From Caballeronia mineralivorans PML1(12) (lineage in GTDB: Bacteria > Pseudomonadota > Gammaproteobacteria > Burkholderiales > Burkholderiaceae): a stretch of 64,000 nt of DNA. The notes below the pieces were generated by a model, which was given only the letters and a program-made list of their open reading frames with translations, was not told where the DNA came from and made no database searches. Positions 55,616 to 64,000 of this stretch are shown here, piece by piece (position 1 is the stretch's first letter; each line of letters opens with the position of its first letter). Both the position numbers and the translations under genes were made by a program. Location: assembly GCF_001028175.1 (NCBI RefSeq), contig NZ_AEJF01000237.1, positions 1 to 64,000 on the forward strand. Reading direction: 5' to 3'.

Positions 55616-56625
55616 GCAATACCACCACCACGAAGCCGCGCCTGAAGACCTCGGCGATGATCGCCTCTATCGCGGGCGAAGGACAAGTCACGCGCTCCGC
55701 GCCGTTCGGCCATGCGTTGGCGCAACTGGCGCGGGAGAAGAAGAACGTGATCGGCATGACCGCCGACCTCGGCAAGTACACCGACCTGCACATCTTCGGG
55801 AAGGAGTTCCCTGAGCGCTACTACCAGATGGGCATGGCCGAGCAGTTGCTGATGGGCGCGGCTGCCGGTATGGCACATGAAGGTGCGCAGCCGTTCGTCA
55901 CGACCTACGCCGTGTTCGCGACCCGCCGCGCGTATGACTTCATGCACCAGGCCATCGCCGAGGACAACCTCGACGTGAAGATCATCTGCGCGCTGCCGGG
56001 CCTTACGACCGGCTATGGACCGAGCCATCAGGCGGCCGAGGATCTTGCGCTCATGCGCGCGATGCCGAACATGACCGTCATCGATCCCTGCGACGCGCTC
56101 GACACCGAGCAAATGGTGCCCGCCATTGCTGCGCATAACGGCCCGGTGTATGCCCGCCTGCTGCGAGGCAACGTTCCGGCCGTGCTCGACGAATACGACT
56201 ACCAGTTCGAGCTTGGCAAGGCGAAGCTGCTGCGTGACGGCGCCGAGGTGCTGATCATCTCGTCGGGCATCATGACCATGCGCGCGCTGGAGGTCGCGAA
56301 GGCGCTGAAAGCAGACAACGTCGGAGTTGGCGTATTGCACGTGCCGACCATTAAACCGCTCGATACCGAGACGATCCTGCGTGAATCCAGGCGCACGGGC
56401 CGCATGGTCGTAGTCGCCGAGAATCACTCGGTGATCGGCGGTCTGGGGGAGGCGGTCGCAACCACGCTGCTCACGGCGCGCGTCACGCCTATGTATCGTC
56501 AAATCGCATTGCCCGATGAGTTTCTCGCTGCGGGAGCGCTGCCGACCTTGCACGATCGCTATGGCATCTCAACCAACGTCATGGCCGACACCATCAAGGG
56601 CTGGCTCGGCAAACCGAAGCAATAA
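55612..56625 (+). CDS. Transketolase C-terminal subunit
   Basis: The 337-residue protein holds the pyrimidine-binding domain (DLGKYTDLHIFGKEFPERYY, QMGMAEQLLMGAAAGMAHEG) and the C-terminal domain (EVLIISSGIMTMRALEVAKA, VVVAENHSVIGGLGEAVATT). It pairs with the N-subunit encoded immediately upstream, with a 4-bp overlap. A hairpin (AGTGCGA-TTGATCGG-TCGCACT, 56705-56726) in the following convergent gap may act as terminator. Confidence 0.92.
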   Translation: MSNTTTTKPRLKTSAMIASIAGEGQVTRSAPFGHALAQLAREKKNVIGMTADLGKYTDLHIFGKEFPERYYQMGMAEQLLMGAAAGMAHEGAQPFVTTYAVFATRRAYDFMHQAIAEDNLDVKIICALPGLTTGYGPSHQAAEDLALMRAMPNMTVIDPCDALDTEQMVPAIAAHNGPVYARLLRGNVPAVLDEYDYQFELGKAKLLRDGAEVLIISSGIMTMRALEVAKALKADNVGVGVLHVPTIKPLDTETILRESRRTGRMVVVAENHSVIGGLGEAVATTLLTARVTPMYRQIALPDEFLAAGALPTLHDRYGISTNVMADTIKGWLGKPKQ

Positions 56626-56794
56626 ATAAAGGGCAACAAAAGGACTTCGCTGAAGTGGAGTGGGGTCGGTCGGTAGCCTGAGAGACGTCCGGTGCGTCGG
56701 TTGAAGTGCGATTGATCGGTCGCACTGCAGGTCGTCGAAGCGCGTGGGCGCATAGTTTGCAGGGGCAAGTGCTGCAACGATGCGTGCGCTTGTC

Positions 56795-57880
56795 TCACGA
56801 CAGACGTTCTTCTAATGACGTCCTCAGCTTGCCGGGCGTCACGCCGTAGACTTCCTTGAAGCCGCGGATGAAATGCGCGGAGTCGGCAAAGCCGCATTCG
56901 TAGGCGATTACCGTGATGCGTTTTGTCGTATTAAGCAGCAACCAGCGCGCGTAGCGAAGCCGCATCGCCCGATAAAACTCCTTGGGTGACATCCCCGTTT
57001 CCGTCAGGAAGTTGCGTTCGAGTTGCCTGACGCTCGTGCCTGTCATCTTCGCGATCACCGTGACGTTGAGCGGCGCCTCCAGGTTTTCTTCCATCAGCAC
57101 GATCGCGTGCCGTACCAGCAGATCACCGACCGCCAGATAGCCCAGTGCCTTGCGGCGCTCCACGAACGACGTGCCGCCCAGACGGCTCACCGTCATTTGA
57201 TGAATGACCTTGGAGGCTCTGTCCGGGCCGCAATGCAAGCTGATCAAACGCGTTGCCAGTTCAAGGACCGACACACCGCCCGCGCATGTGATGCGGTTGC
57301 CGTCGATCAAGTAATCTGAATTGGCGATGACCCGCAAACCTGGAAACATTGTCTTGTAGTCTTCGAAGTGAAACGCGTGCACGCAAGCGACGCGGTCCTG
57401 CATCAAGCCGGCTTTGGCCAGCACGAAACTGCCGGTGCACATGCCGATCAGCGGCACGCCTTCGGCGTCGGCCTCGCGCAAATAGTCCCAGTAGCGCCGG
57501 TCAACCTGATCAAGTTTCGGCAGAAGGCCGCCGATCACGACGAGGTAATCGAATTGCCGCGGCGAACCGTGTACCGCATGCACGGGCACCGCCACGCCGC
57601 AGCTCGCTTCCACGGTCTCGTCGGCCATACCGAGCAGCGTCCATGTGCAACGTAGAGGACGGCTCTGGTCGCCGAGATCCGCCGCATGGCGCAACGCATC
57701 GCAGAAGCCGGCCAGCGACAGCAACGGGAAGGTGGGCCACATCAGAAAACCGATGTTGAGCTCGGCGCCTGAGCGTGACGGGTTGCCGTCCCGCTTGACA
57801 CTGGCGCGATCGAGCCGATCAACGAGACCCCGGCCAAGAGACGGGTCTTGGCCATCGAGCGGTGTTCTTTCGGTAGCCAT
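56795..57880 (-). CDS. GlxA/FtrA-family regulator: DJ-1/PfpI domain plus AraC HTH
   Basis: The 361-residue protein has an N-terminal DJ-1/PfpI-like domain with the nucleophile-elbow Cys in IGMCTGSFVLAKAGL and VIGGLLPKLDQVD. The C-terminal AraC HTH reads VTVIAKMTGTSVRQLERNFL and ITVIAYECGFADSAHFIRGF. ATG 57880 is chosen; a TTG upstream is unlikely. It diverges from the binding-protein-dadA-asparaginase operon. Relatives control amino-acid derivative catabolism (for example arginine, carnitine, betaine). Confidence 0.9.
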   Translation of the reverse strand: MATERTPLDGQDPSLGRGLVDRLDRASVKRDGNPSRSGAELNIGFLMWPTFPLLSLAGFCDALRHAADLGDQSRPLRCTWTLLGMADETVEASCGVAVPVHAVHGSPRQFDYLVVIGGLLPKLDQVDRRYWDYLREADAEGVPLIGMCTGSFVLAKAGLMQDRVACVHAFHFEDYKTMFPGLRVIANSDYLIDGNRITCAGGVSVLELATRLISLHCGPDRASKVIHQMTVSRLGGTSFVERRKALGYLAVGDLLVRHAIVLMEENLEAPLNVTVIAKMTGTSVRQLERNFLTETGMSPKEFYRAMRLRYARWLLLNTTKRITVIAYECGFADSAHFIRGFKEVYGVTPGKLRTSLEERLS

Positions 57881-58088
57881 GACGATTCCGTAAGGCGTTG
57901 ATGAACCCAGTATATAAGCCAATCAATGGACTCGGCCACGGTGTCGCGTTTCTTCTACTTTTTTGCGGTTCGGTGCAATGCCGGTCATTTTTTCGTCCCT
58001 AAAGTCGGTCCTGTCCAACGTCCGCGAGCGATTCCCGACGAGGGTCAGTGCGACACCAACCAGCAAGCAGCATAACCAGGAGAGTCTC

Positions 58089-59234
58089 ATGTCGACCAGA
58101 TGTCACGGCAAGCTATGCGCCCGTATCGGAGTGAGTTTGATCATGCTCGGCTCTGCCGGCGCGTTCGCAGACGAAGTTGTCAAAATTGGACATGCCGCGC
58201 CGTTGACCGGTGCGAATGCCGAGTGGGGGAAGGACACCGAAAACGGCGCCCGCCTCGCGGTGGAGGAGATCAACGCAAAGGGGCTTGTGATCGGCGGTCA
58301 GAAGGTGACGCTGGAGCTGGACGCACAGGACGACGCGTCGGACCCGCGCCAAGGCACGCAGGTCGCGCAGAAACTCGTCGACGACAAGGTTGTGGCGGTG
58401 GTCGGTCACATGAATTCGGGAACCACTATCCCGGCTTCGAAGATCTACAGCGACGCGGGTATCGTCGAGGTCTCGCCATCGGCGACCAATCCGGTTTATA
58501 CGCAACAAGGCTTCAAGACTGCCTACAGGGTGGTCGCGACCGATGCCCAGCAGGGCCCGGCACTGGCCGACTACGCGCAGAAAACGCTCGGGGCGAAATC
58601 AGTAGCGATCGTGGACGACGCGACTGCTTATGGTCAGGGTCTCGCCAACGAGTTCGAGAAGCAGGCGAAGGCGGACGGTTTAATCGTCCTCTCGCATGAC
58701 GCAACCAACGACAAGGCGGTCGACTTCCGTTCGATTCTCACCAAGGTCAAGGGCGAGCATCCGGACATCATCATGTACGGGGGAATGGACGCCACCGGCG
58801 GCCCGTTCGCGAAGCAGGCGCGCCAGCTCGCGATCGCAGCGCGCGTGCTGGGTGGCGATGGCCTGTGCGCCGATTCGCTCGCCAAGCTGGCGGGCGTTGC
58901 TGCCGACAACGTCGTGTGCTCGATCGCCGGCATGCCGCTCGAGAAAATGCCGGATGGTCCCGCTTTCGAGCAACGCTACGAAGCACGCTTTCATCAGCAC
59001 GTGCAGCTCAATGCACCGTTCGCCTACGACGCTGTGTACATCATCGTCGATGCGATGAAACGCGCCCATTCGATCAAAACTGCAGAGATTCTCGCAGCGA
59101 TGCCGAGTGCGGACTTTGTCGGCGTGCTCGGTCGCACGCAGTTCGACGCGCATGGCGATCTGAAGCAGGGCTCGATCTCCCTGTATGACTACAAAAGCGG
59201 CAAGCAGACGCTGCTCACCGTCGTGAAGATGTAG
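58089..59234 (+). CDS. Periplasmic branched-chain amino acid-type binding protein
   Basis: The 381-residue protein has an N-terminal signal peptide (ARIGVSLIMLGSAGAFADEV) and a Peripla_BP_6 fold starting VVKIGHAAPLTGANAEWGKD. GHMNSGTTIPASKIYSDAGI and YGGMDATGGPFAKQARQLAI follow. GGAG precedes ATG 58089. Permease and ATPase genes of an ABC importer are absent nearby, so it must use components encoded elsewhere or serve as a sensor. Confidence 0.92.
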   Translation: MSTRCHGKLCARIGVSLIMLGSAGAFADEVVKIGHAAPLTGANAEWGKDTENGARLAVEEINAKGLVIGGQKVTLELDAQDDASDPRQGTQVAQKLVDDKVVAVVGHMNSGTTIPASKIYSDAGIVEVSPSATNPVYTQQGFKTAYRVVATDAQQGPALADYAQKTLGAKSVAIVDDATAYGQGLANEFEKQAKADGLIVLSHDATNDKAVDFRSILTKVKGEHPDIIMYGGMDATGGPFAKQARQLAIAARVLGGDGLCADSLAKLAGVAADNVVCSIAGMPLEKMPDGPAFEQRYEARFHQHVQLNAPFAYDAVYIIVDAMKRAHSIKTAEILAAMPSADFVGVLGRTQFDAHGDLKQGSISLYDYKSGKQTLLTVVKM

Positions 59235-59239
59235 ACCTC

Positions 59240-60496
59240 ATGGACGTACTTGTCCTTGGCGCAGGCGTGATCGGCCTGACGACCGCTTATTACCTCAATG
59301 CGGGAGGCCATCGTGTGACAATTGTCGACCGCCATCCCGAAGTCGCTCTGGAAACAAGCTACGCGAACGGCGCGCAACTTTCGTATAGCTATGTTGCGCC
59401 GCTGGCCGGCCCAGGCATCCTGTCGAAGATCCCGGGTTGGTTGACGCGCAGCGACTCACCAATGCGTTTTCATCCGTCACTGGACCCGGACCTGTGGCGC
59501 TGGTGTCTGCAGTTTGTGCGGGCGTGCACGCGGCAGCAAAATGTACGGTCGACGCGGTACTTGCTCCAACTGTCATTCCTGAGCCGCGCGCTGATGCACA
59601 AACTGGTCGACGACGAACCGTCGCTCGATTTCAACTATGTACGTTCCGGCAAGCTGGTCTTGCATCGTGACGCGAACGCATTTGCGTCGGCGGTCGGTCT
59701 TCTCGAATTCCAGCGCACACTCGGATGCGAGCAGCAGGCGCTCGATCACGAAGCGTGCGTTCAGATCGAACCCGCGCTCAAGGCTGTTCGCAACCAGATT
59801 GCCGGCGGCATATATACGGCTAGCGAAGACACTGCGGATTGCTATCGATTCTGCGTGAGCCTGGAGAAGGTACTGCGCGAGCGCGGCGTCGTTTTCGAGC
59901 TGGCGACCGACGTCAGCGCGTTGAAGCATGCGCCGGGCGGACGTGTCGAAGCCTGGGCCGGCACACGCCGCTTGCCGGGTGAGCAGATTGTCGTAGCGTT
60001 GGGTTGCGCGAGCGCGAAGCTGCTGAAGACGGTCGGCGTCGGTGTGCCGGTGTATCCGCTGAAGGGCTACAGCCTGACGATTCCGGTCAGATCCTGTGGT
60101 ATCGCACCGGTGATCAGCGTGACGGATTTCGCCCGCAAGGTCGTGTACGCCAGACTCGGCGAACGTATGCGTGTGGCAGGCATGGCCGACATCGCCGGCT
60201 ACTCGCGCGCGCTCAACGGCCACCGGCTCGCGACATTGCGCCGTGAGGCGGAGGCGGTCTTTCCGGAGGCTGGCGACTATTCGGCTGCCGATGAATGGGT
60301 CGGACTGAGACCCGCGACGCCGCGCGGCCTGCCGGTTATTGGACCGACGCCCATTAGAAATCTGTGGCTGAACGTTGGCCAAGGTGCGCTCGGCTTCACG
60401 CTCGCGACCGGTTGCGCTCAACTGCTGGGGGACTTGATCACCCAAAGGCCCACGGCAATCGATTGCACGATGTTCAGCTTGGGTGGACGCTCATGA
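59240..60496 (+). CDS. D-amino acid dehydrogenase-like flavoprotein
   Basis: The 418-residue DAO-family enzyme begins MDVLVLGAGVIGLTTAYYLN, with the FAD dinucleotide-binding fold. ETSYANGAQLSYSYVAPLAG and the C-terminal GLRPATPRGLPVIGPTPIRN and LNVGQGALGFTLATGCAQLL parts closely fit DadA. It likely deaminates D-amino acids with electrons passed to the respiratory chain. It starts 5 bp after the binding-protein stop and overlaps the asparaginase gene. Confidence 0.9.
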   Translation: MDVLVLGAGVIGLTTAYYLNAGGHRVTIVDRHPEVALETSYANGAQLSYSYVAPLAGPGILSKIPGWLTRSDSPMRFHPSLDPDLWRWCLQFVRACTRQQNVRSTRYLLQLSFLSRALMHKLVDDEPSLDFNYVRSGKLVLHRDANAFASAVGLLEFQRTLGCEQQALDHEACVQIEPALKAVRNQIAGGIYTASEDTADCYRFCVSLEKVLRERGVVFELATDVSALKHAPGGRVEAWAGTRRLPGEQIVVALGCASAKLLKTVGVGVPVYPLKGYSLTIPVRSCGIAPVISVTDFARKVVYARLGERMRVAGMADIAGYSRALNGHRLATLRREAEAVFPEAGDYSAADEWVGLRPATPRGLPVIGPTPIRNLWLNVGQGALGFTLATGCAQLLGDLITQRPTAIDCTMFSLGGRS

Positions 60497-61512
60497 CACG
60501 CGATATCGTAATGGCTGCGCGGCCGAAAGCGCGGATTGTACTGATCGGTACGGGCGGCACGATTGCAGGCCACGGCGCCTCGTCGATCAACACGTCGGCG
60601 TATGACTGCTCCGTGCTGCGTATCGACGACATTCTTGCGGATCTGCCGGTCGCGGCATCGATTGCCGACATCAGGACAGAGCAGCTATTTCAGTTCGGTT
60701 CGGAGAATTTCGGCAACGCGCAACTGCTGCAGTTGGGCAAGCGAATTTCATCGCTGCTGAAACGGGACAATGTTGACGGCATTGTCGTCACACACGGCAC
60801 CGACACAATCGATGAGACGGCTTATTTCCTCCATCTGACGCTCAAGAGCACGAAGCCGGTAGTCGTGGTGGGCGCGATGCGTCCACCGTCCGCACTGAGT
60901 TCGGATGGACCGCTTAACCTCTACCACGCGATCGTCGTGGCGGCGAGTCAGGTTGCACACAGCAAGGGCACACTGGTTGTCGCGAACGATGAGATCCACA
61001 CGGCGCGTGATGTCGTCAAGACGAATACGTTCAAGCAAGACGCGTTCAGGTCACCCTACGGCCCCTTGGGATTTATTGTCGAAGGCAAGCCGATCTTTTA
61101 CCGGCTGCCGGCGCGTCGCCACACGACGGAAAGCGAATGGTCGATCGACGAGATCGACGAGGTGCCGGAGGTCGGTATCATCTATGCGCATGGAGGCATG
61201 AACGACGCGATGGTGCGTGCCATGCTTGACTCAGGTGTGAAGGCGGTCATCTATGCCGCGACCGGCAACGGCAATGTGGCGACCTCAATAGTTGACTCTC
61301 TGGTCGACGCAAGATTGCGCGGCATTCATGTTGTCCGCGGTTCACGGACAGGAGGGGGCGTGGTCATTCGCAATGCGGCTCAGCCCGATGATCGCTACGA
61401 CTGGCTGGTAACGGACGATCAGGTTCCGCACAAGGCGCGCATCCTGATGATGCTGGCGCTCACCGGAGAAAATTGCGCCCGCAAGCTTCAGAATGCCTTT
61501 TTGAATTATTGA
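60493..61512 (+). CDS. Type II-like asparaginase
   Basis: The 339-residue enzyme has both catalytic Thr motifs, LIGTGGTIAGHG and VVTHGTDTIDETAYFL, and GAMRPPSALSSDGPLNLYHA. No signal peptide is visible, so it is probably cytoplasmic, unlike many periplasmic type II enzymes. The ATG overlaps the dadA stop by 4 bp. With the neighbouring genes it may process D- or L-asparagine or a related amide. Confidence 0.92.
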   Translation: MTRDIVMAARPKARIVLIGTGGTIAGHGASSINTSAYDCSVLRIDDILADLPVAASIADIRTEQLFQFGSENFGNAQLLQLGKRISSLLKRDNVDGIVVTHGTDTIDETAYFLHLTLKSTKPVVVVGAMRPPSALSSDGPLNLYHAIVVAASQVAHSKGTLVVANDEIHTARDVVKTNTFKQDAFRSPYGPLGFIVEGKPIFYRLPARRHTTESEWSIDEIDEVPEVGIIYAHGGMNDAMVRAMLDSGVKAVIYAATGNGNVATSIVDSLVDARLRGIHVVRGSRTGGGVVIRNAAQPDDRYDWLVTDDQVPHKARILMMLALTGENCARKLQNAFLNY

Positions 61513-61824
61513 CTTGGGCTCCTCGGAGAATCCGTCGGACAACCTGCCGACTGGCGAGCGTGAGCAGAATAGTACGAGCGACGCAGGTCCAGGGCGGCGA
61601 GATTGACTGGGCCGAAACCGATCTGAGTGTCGAACTATCGAAAAAGGGGGATAGCTGTACCGCCTATGTCGGCACGGTTCCAGCTAAGGTGGGAAAACCC
61701 GGCGTCGACTGTCACGGTCTCATCCTGCGGCGGGAACGGGCCATCGGCTGATTTGACGCCAACGGCGCTTGCGGGTCGTTCCGGGACGCTCGCCAGCATT
61801 GGAAACACGTCGCGGGATAAGTTA
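61513..61824. other. Intergenic region between asparaginase and dinG-like genes
   Basis: These 312 bp separate convergent genes. Short frames on both strands are not recognisable. Nothing besides the inverted repeat at its right end is supported. Confidence 0.45.
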
Positions 61825-61855
61825 GCGGCGTTCGACATGCAAAAAGCCGCGCTCA
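61825..61855 (-). repeat. Right copy of the 31-bp inverted repeat
   Basis: On the minus strand this copy begins TGAGCGCGGCTTTTTGCAT, whose first TGA is the stop codon of the dinG-like gene. It agrees with the left copy at 43838-43868 at 28 of 31 positions, in the opposite orientation. Similarity stops beyond this length. Confidence 0.7.
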
Positions 61856-64000
61856 TTCGTCCTCTTGCGCCACCACCGTTTCCGGATCGGTGAAAAACGC
61901 ACGCACCACTTCCAGTTCGCGTGTGCGCTTGAACGGCGGCAGGCTTTGCCAGATGCGCCGGCCATAGGGTTTATCGACGAGACGCGTATCGCAGATCATC
62001 AGCACGCCACGATCCGTTTCCGCGCGGATCAACCGGCCCGCCCCCTGCTTCAGCGTAATCACTGCCTGCGGCAACTGGTGCACGGCGAACGGGCTCAGGC
62101 CCTTCTTGGTCAACGCGTCCAGCCTCGCCGATAACACCGGATCATCGGGCGGCGCGAACGGCAGTTTGTCGATGACTACGAGCGACAGCGCATCGCCACG
62201 TACATCCACGCCTTCCCAGAAGCTCTGGCTACCCACCAGGATCGCGTTGCCGTAGGAACGGAAGCGGTCGAGCAATTCGGTGCGGCTCGCGTCGCCCTGC
62301 ACCAGCAGCGGATAGTCCCAACCACGACGTTCGATGGTGTCACGCAACCGGTTTGCGATCCGGTCGACCGCGCGCAACGTCGTGCACAGAAAGAACACGC
62401 CCCCCTTCGATGCCTCGATGACAGGCAGCGCGCCATCGAACACCGCGTCGGTGAAATTCGGCGACGACGGTTGCGGCAAGTTACGCGGCACGTACAACAA
62501 GCCTTGCGTCGGGTAATCGAAGGGACTGGGCAGTGTCATCGAACGGCGCGCGTTCAGGCCCATTTGCGCGGCGTAATGCGTGAAATCGCCACGCACCGAT
62601 AACGTCGCCGACGTGAAGATCCACGCACGCGGCACGCCGGCGCGCTGCTTCGAAAAGATCGGCGCGACGGACAGCGGCGTCTCGTGCAATTGCACCGTGT
62701 GCGAGAACACTTCAATCCATCGCACCATCTCGTTCGGATCGCCTTTTGCCGCCGCTTCGGCTTCCTCGGCCACCGCCTTTTCGACGGAAGTCGGCGGTGC
62801 GGTCCAGCCGCCCAATAAACCCTGCAACTCGCGCGCGCGACGCAGCAATGCGCCGAGCGACTCCGCCCGCTCAGCGTGTTCGCCGAGCGCTTTGGTCAGC
62901 GCGTCCAGATGCTCTTCCAGCGTATCGAGCGCGTCGAATAACGGGTGATCGTCAGCAAGCTGACCGAGCGACATACGCACCGAATCTTCCTTGAACGCCA
63001 GCCGCACATCGCGCGCCGCACGTTCCAGCGCAGCACCGAGCTTCGTCCAGTCGGAGAAATCGCGGGCGTGGCTCAAGCCTTCCGCCACGGCGTCGCGAGC
63101 CAGTTCGAGAAACTGCGTGGTGGATACCGTCTCGCCGAAAAACAGCGTCGCGGTTTCGGGCAATTGATGCGCTTCGTCGAAGATGATGGTGTTCGCGGTC
63201 GGCAGCAACTCGGCCATGCCGGTGTCGCGCAGCATCACGTCGGCGAAGAACAAGTGGTGATTCACCACCACGATGTCCGCCTGCTGCGCCTCGCGCCGCG
63301 CCTGCATCACAAAGCACTCTTTGTACTGCGGGCATTCCTGGCCGAGGCAGTTGTCGCGCGTGGACGTGACCATCGGCCAGACGGGCGAATTCTCGGGCAC
63401 GCTCGCGAGTTCGGCTTTATCGCCGGTGCGCGTGAGCTTCGCGAAGCGGATGATTTCCTGCAGATGGGACGTGTCCTGGCGCGTCGGCAAACGGCCGTTG
63501 TCGGCGGTGCGTTGCAGGTAGTAGTGACACAGATAATTCGCGCGCCCTTTCAGCATGGCGACCGACACCGGCACGGCGAGCGCGTCGCGCACGGTGGGAA
63601 TGTCCCGCTGGAATAGCTGGTCCTGCAAGTGCTTCGTGCCAGTCGAGACGATCACCTTGCCGCCCCACAACATGGCCGGCACGAGGTACGCGAAGGTCTT
63701 GCCGGTACCCGTTCCCGCTTCCACGATCAGCGTGTTCTCGCCACCGTCGATACGCGTCGATGCCGTCGCCACGCCAAGCTCGTCTGCACCGTCTTCAGGC
63801 ACGACCGGCGCATCCGATGGCCCGAGTTTGCGCGCAGGACGGCGTTGCGCGTCGAACATCGCGGGTTCGGGCATCGCACGCCCGGACGCTTCCATGGCGG
63901 CCGCGACCGCGCGCGCCATCTCGACCTGCGAAGCACGCGAACGATAACCCTCGATGTGCCGCGCCAGCAGACCCTCGGCGGCAAAAATCCCGTCGAGTTC
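61853..64000 (-). CDS. DinG/YoaA-type ATP-dependent DNA helicase (5' end outside window)
   Basis: At least 715 residues are visible and the frame stays open to base 64000, reading ELDGIFAAEGLLARHIEGYR before the first internal ATG. Walker A EAGTGTGKT, DEAH box IIFDEAHQLPE, and a likely 4Fe-4S cluster with cysteines in NYLCHYYLQR, NCLGQECPQYKECF are present. C-terminal helicase motifs include QSFWEGVDVRGD and QGAGRLIRAETDRG. It is an XPD-like 5'-3' helicase acting on damaged or structured DNA. It converges on the accessory block. Confidence 0.93.
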   Translation of the reverse strand, partial: ELDGIFAAEGLLARHIEGYRSRASQVEMARAVAAAMEASGRAMPEPAMFDAQRRPARKLGPSDAPVVPEDGADELGVATASTRIDGGENTLIVEAGTGTGKTFAYLVPAMLWGGKVIVSTGTKHLQDQLFQRDIPTVRDALAVPVSVAMLKGRANYLCHYYLQRTADNGRLPTRQDTSHLQEIIRFAKLTRTGDKAELASVPENSPVWPMVTSTRDNCLGQECPQYKECFVMQARREAQQADIVVVNHHLFFADVMLRDTGMAELLPTANTIIFDEAHQLPETATLFFGETVSTTQFLELARDAVAEGLSHARDFSDWTKLGAALERAARDVRLAFKEDSVRMSLGQLADDHPLFDALDTLEEHLDALTKALGEHAERAESLGALLRRARELQGLLGGWTAPPTSVEKAVAEEAEAAAKGDPNEMVRWIEVFSHTVQLHETPLSVAPIFSKQRAGVPRAWIFTSATLSVRGDFTHYAAQMGLNARRSMTLPSPFDYPTQGLLYVPRNLPQPSSPNFTDAVFDGALPVIEASKGGVFFLCTTLRAVDRIANRLRDTIERRGWDYPLLVQGDASRTELLDRFRSYGNAILVGSQSFWEGVDVRGDALSLVVIDKLPFAPPDDPVLSARLDALTKKGLSPFAVHQLPQAVITLKQGAGRLIRAETDRGVLMICDTRLVDKPYGRRIWQSLPPFKRTRELEVVRAFFTDPETVVAQEDE

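Noticed and set aside
61473-61751. Plus-strand frame overlapping the asparaginase end
   Set aside because: Out of frame with the enzyme, no start signal, and no recognised family despite a protein-like central stretch.

Overview
The window is GC-rich, densely coded DNA from a member of the Burkholderiaceae, most like Paraburkholderia or Caballeronia. This rests on the phaC-phaA-phaB-phaR cluster, BktB-like thiolase, pgeF-rluD-bamD order, Wsp system and protein-level resemblance of many products to that family. Almost all genes are intact. The left edge cuts wspF (CheB) and the right edge cuts a DinG/YoaA-type helicase. No rRNA, tRNA or CRISPR array was recognised.

Layout. 1-7331 (-): wspABCDEF, a surface-sensing chemosensory operon with overlapping starts and stops; its output diguanylate cyclase WspR probably lies beyond the left edge. 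7332-7898: gene-free region with several DnaA-box-like 9-mers. 7899-9445 (-): hipBA toxin-antitoxin pair behind three operator-like repeats. 9658-12051 (-): AsmA-family envelope protein. 12305-13794 (+): fetAB-type metal exporter. 13824-18957 (-): light-sensing cluster of heme oxygenase, bacteriophytochrome and a dual-receiver hybrid kinase. 19392-23095 (-): Ku and LigD of bacterial non-homologous end joining. 23310-26166: secreted hypothetical protein, quinone-oxidoreductase-like enzyme and divergent LysR regulator. 26499-34528: P450, serB, metC, a lipoprotein, bktB, rimO and dusC. 34566-35025: decayed duplication of the rimO 5' end, IS1182-type transposase remnant and strong hairpins. 35304-40342 (-): polyhydroxybutyrate cluster phaC-phaA-phaB-phaR. 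40692-43742: pgeF, rluD and bamD.

43838-61855 is an accessory block of about 18 kb lying between bamD and the dinG-like gene. It is bracketed by a 31-bp inverted repeat (28 of 31 positions identical). It carries a chemoreceptor with an exact sigma-28 promoter match, a DUF4239-like membrane protein, a membrane GGDEF cyclase, a soluble chemoreceptor-like protein with inverted domain order (signalling helix first, Cache domain last), a GST and a LysR gene. It also holds an SDR-MFS-split transketolase operon and a GlxA-type regulator next to a periplasmic amino-acid binding protein, a DadA-type dehydrogenase and an asparaginase.

Themes. Two independent inputs to cyclic-di-GMP signalling are present (Wsp and the GGDEF protein), as well as red-light sensing, PHB storage, DNA double-strand break repair and accessory catabolism. 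The best candidates for something undescribed are the inverted Cache/MCP protein, the inverted-repeat-bounded block as a unit, and the two small catabolic operons whose substrates cannot be read from sequence.
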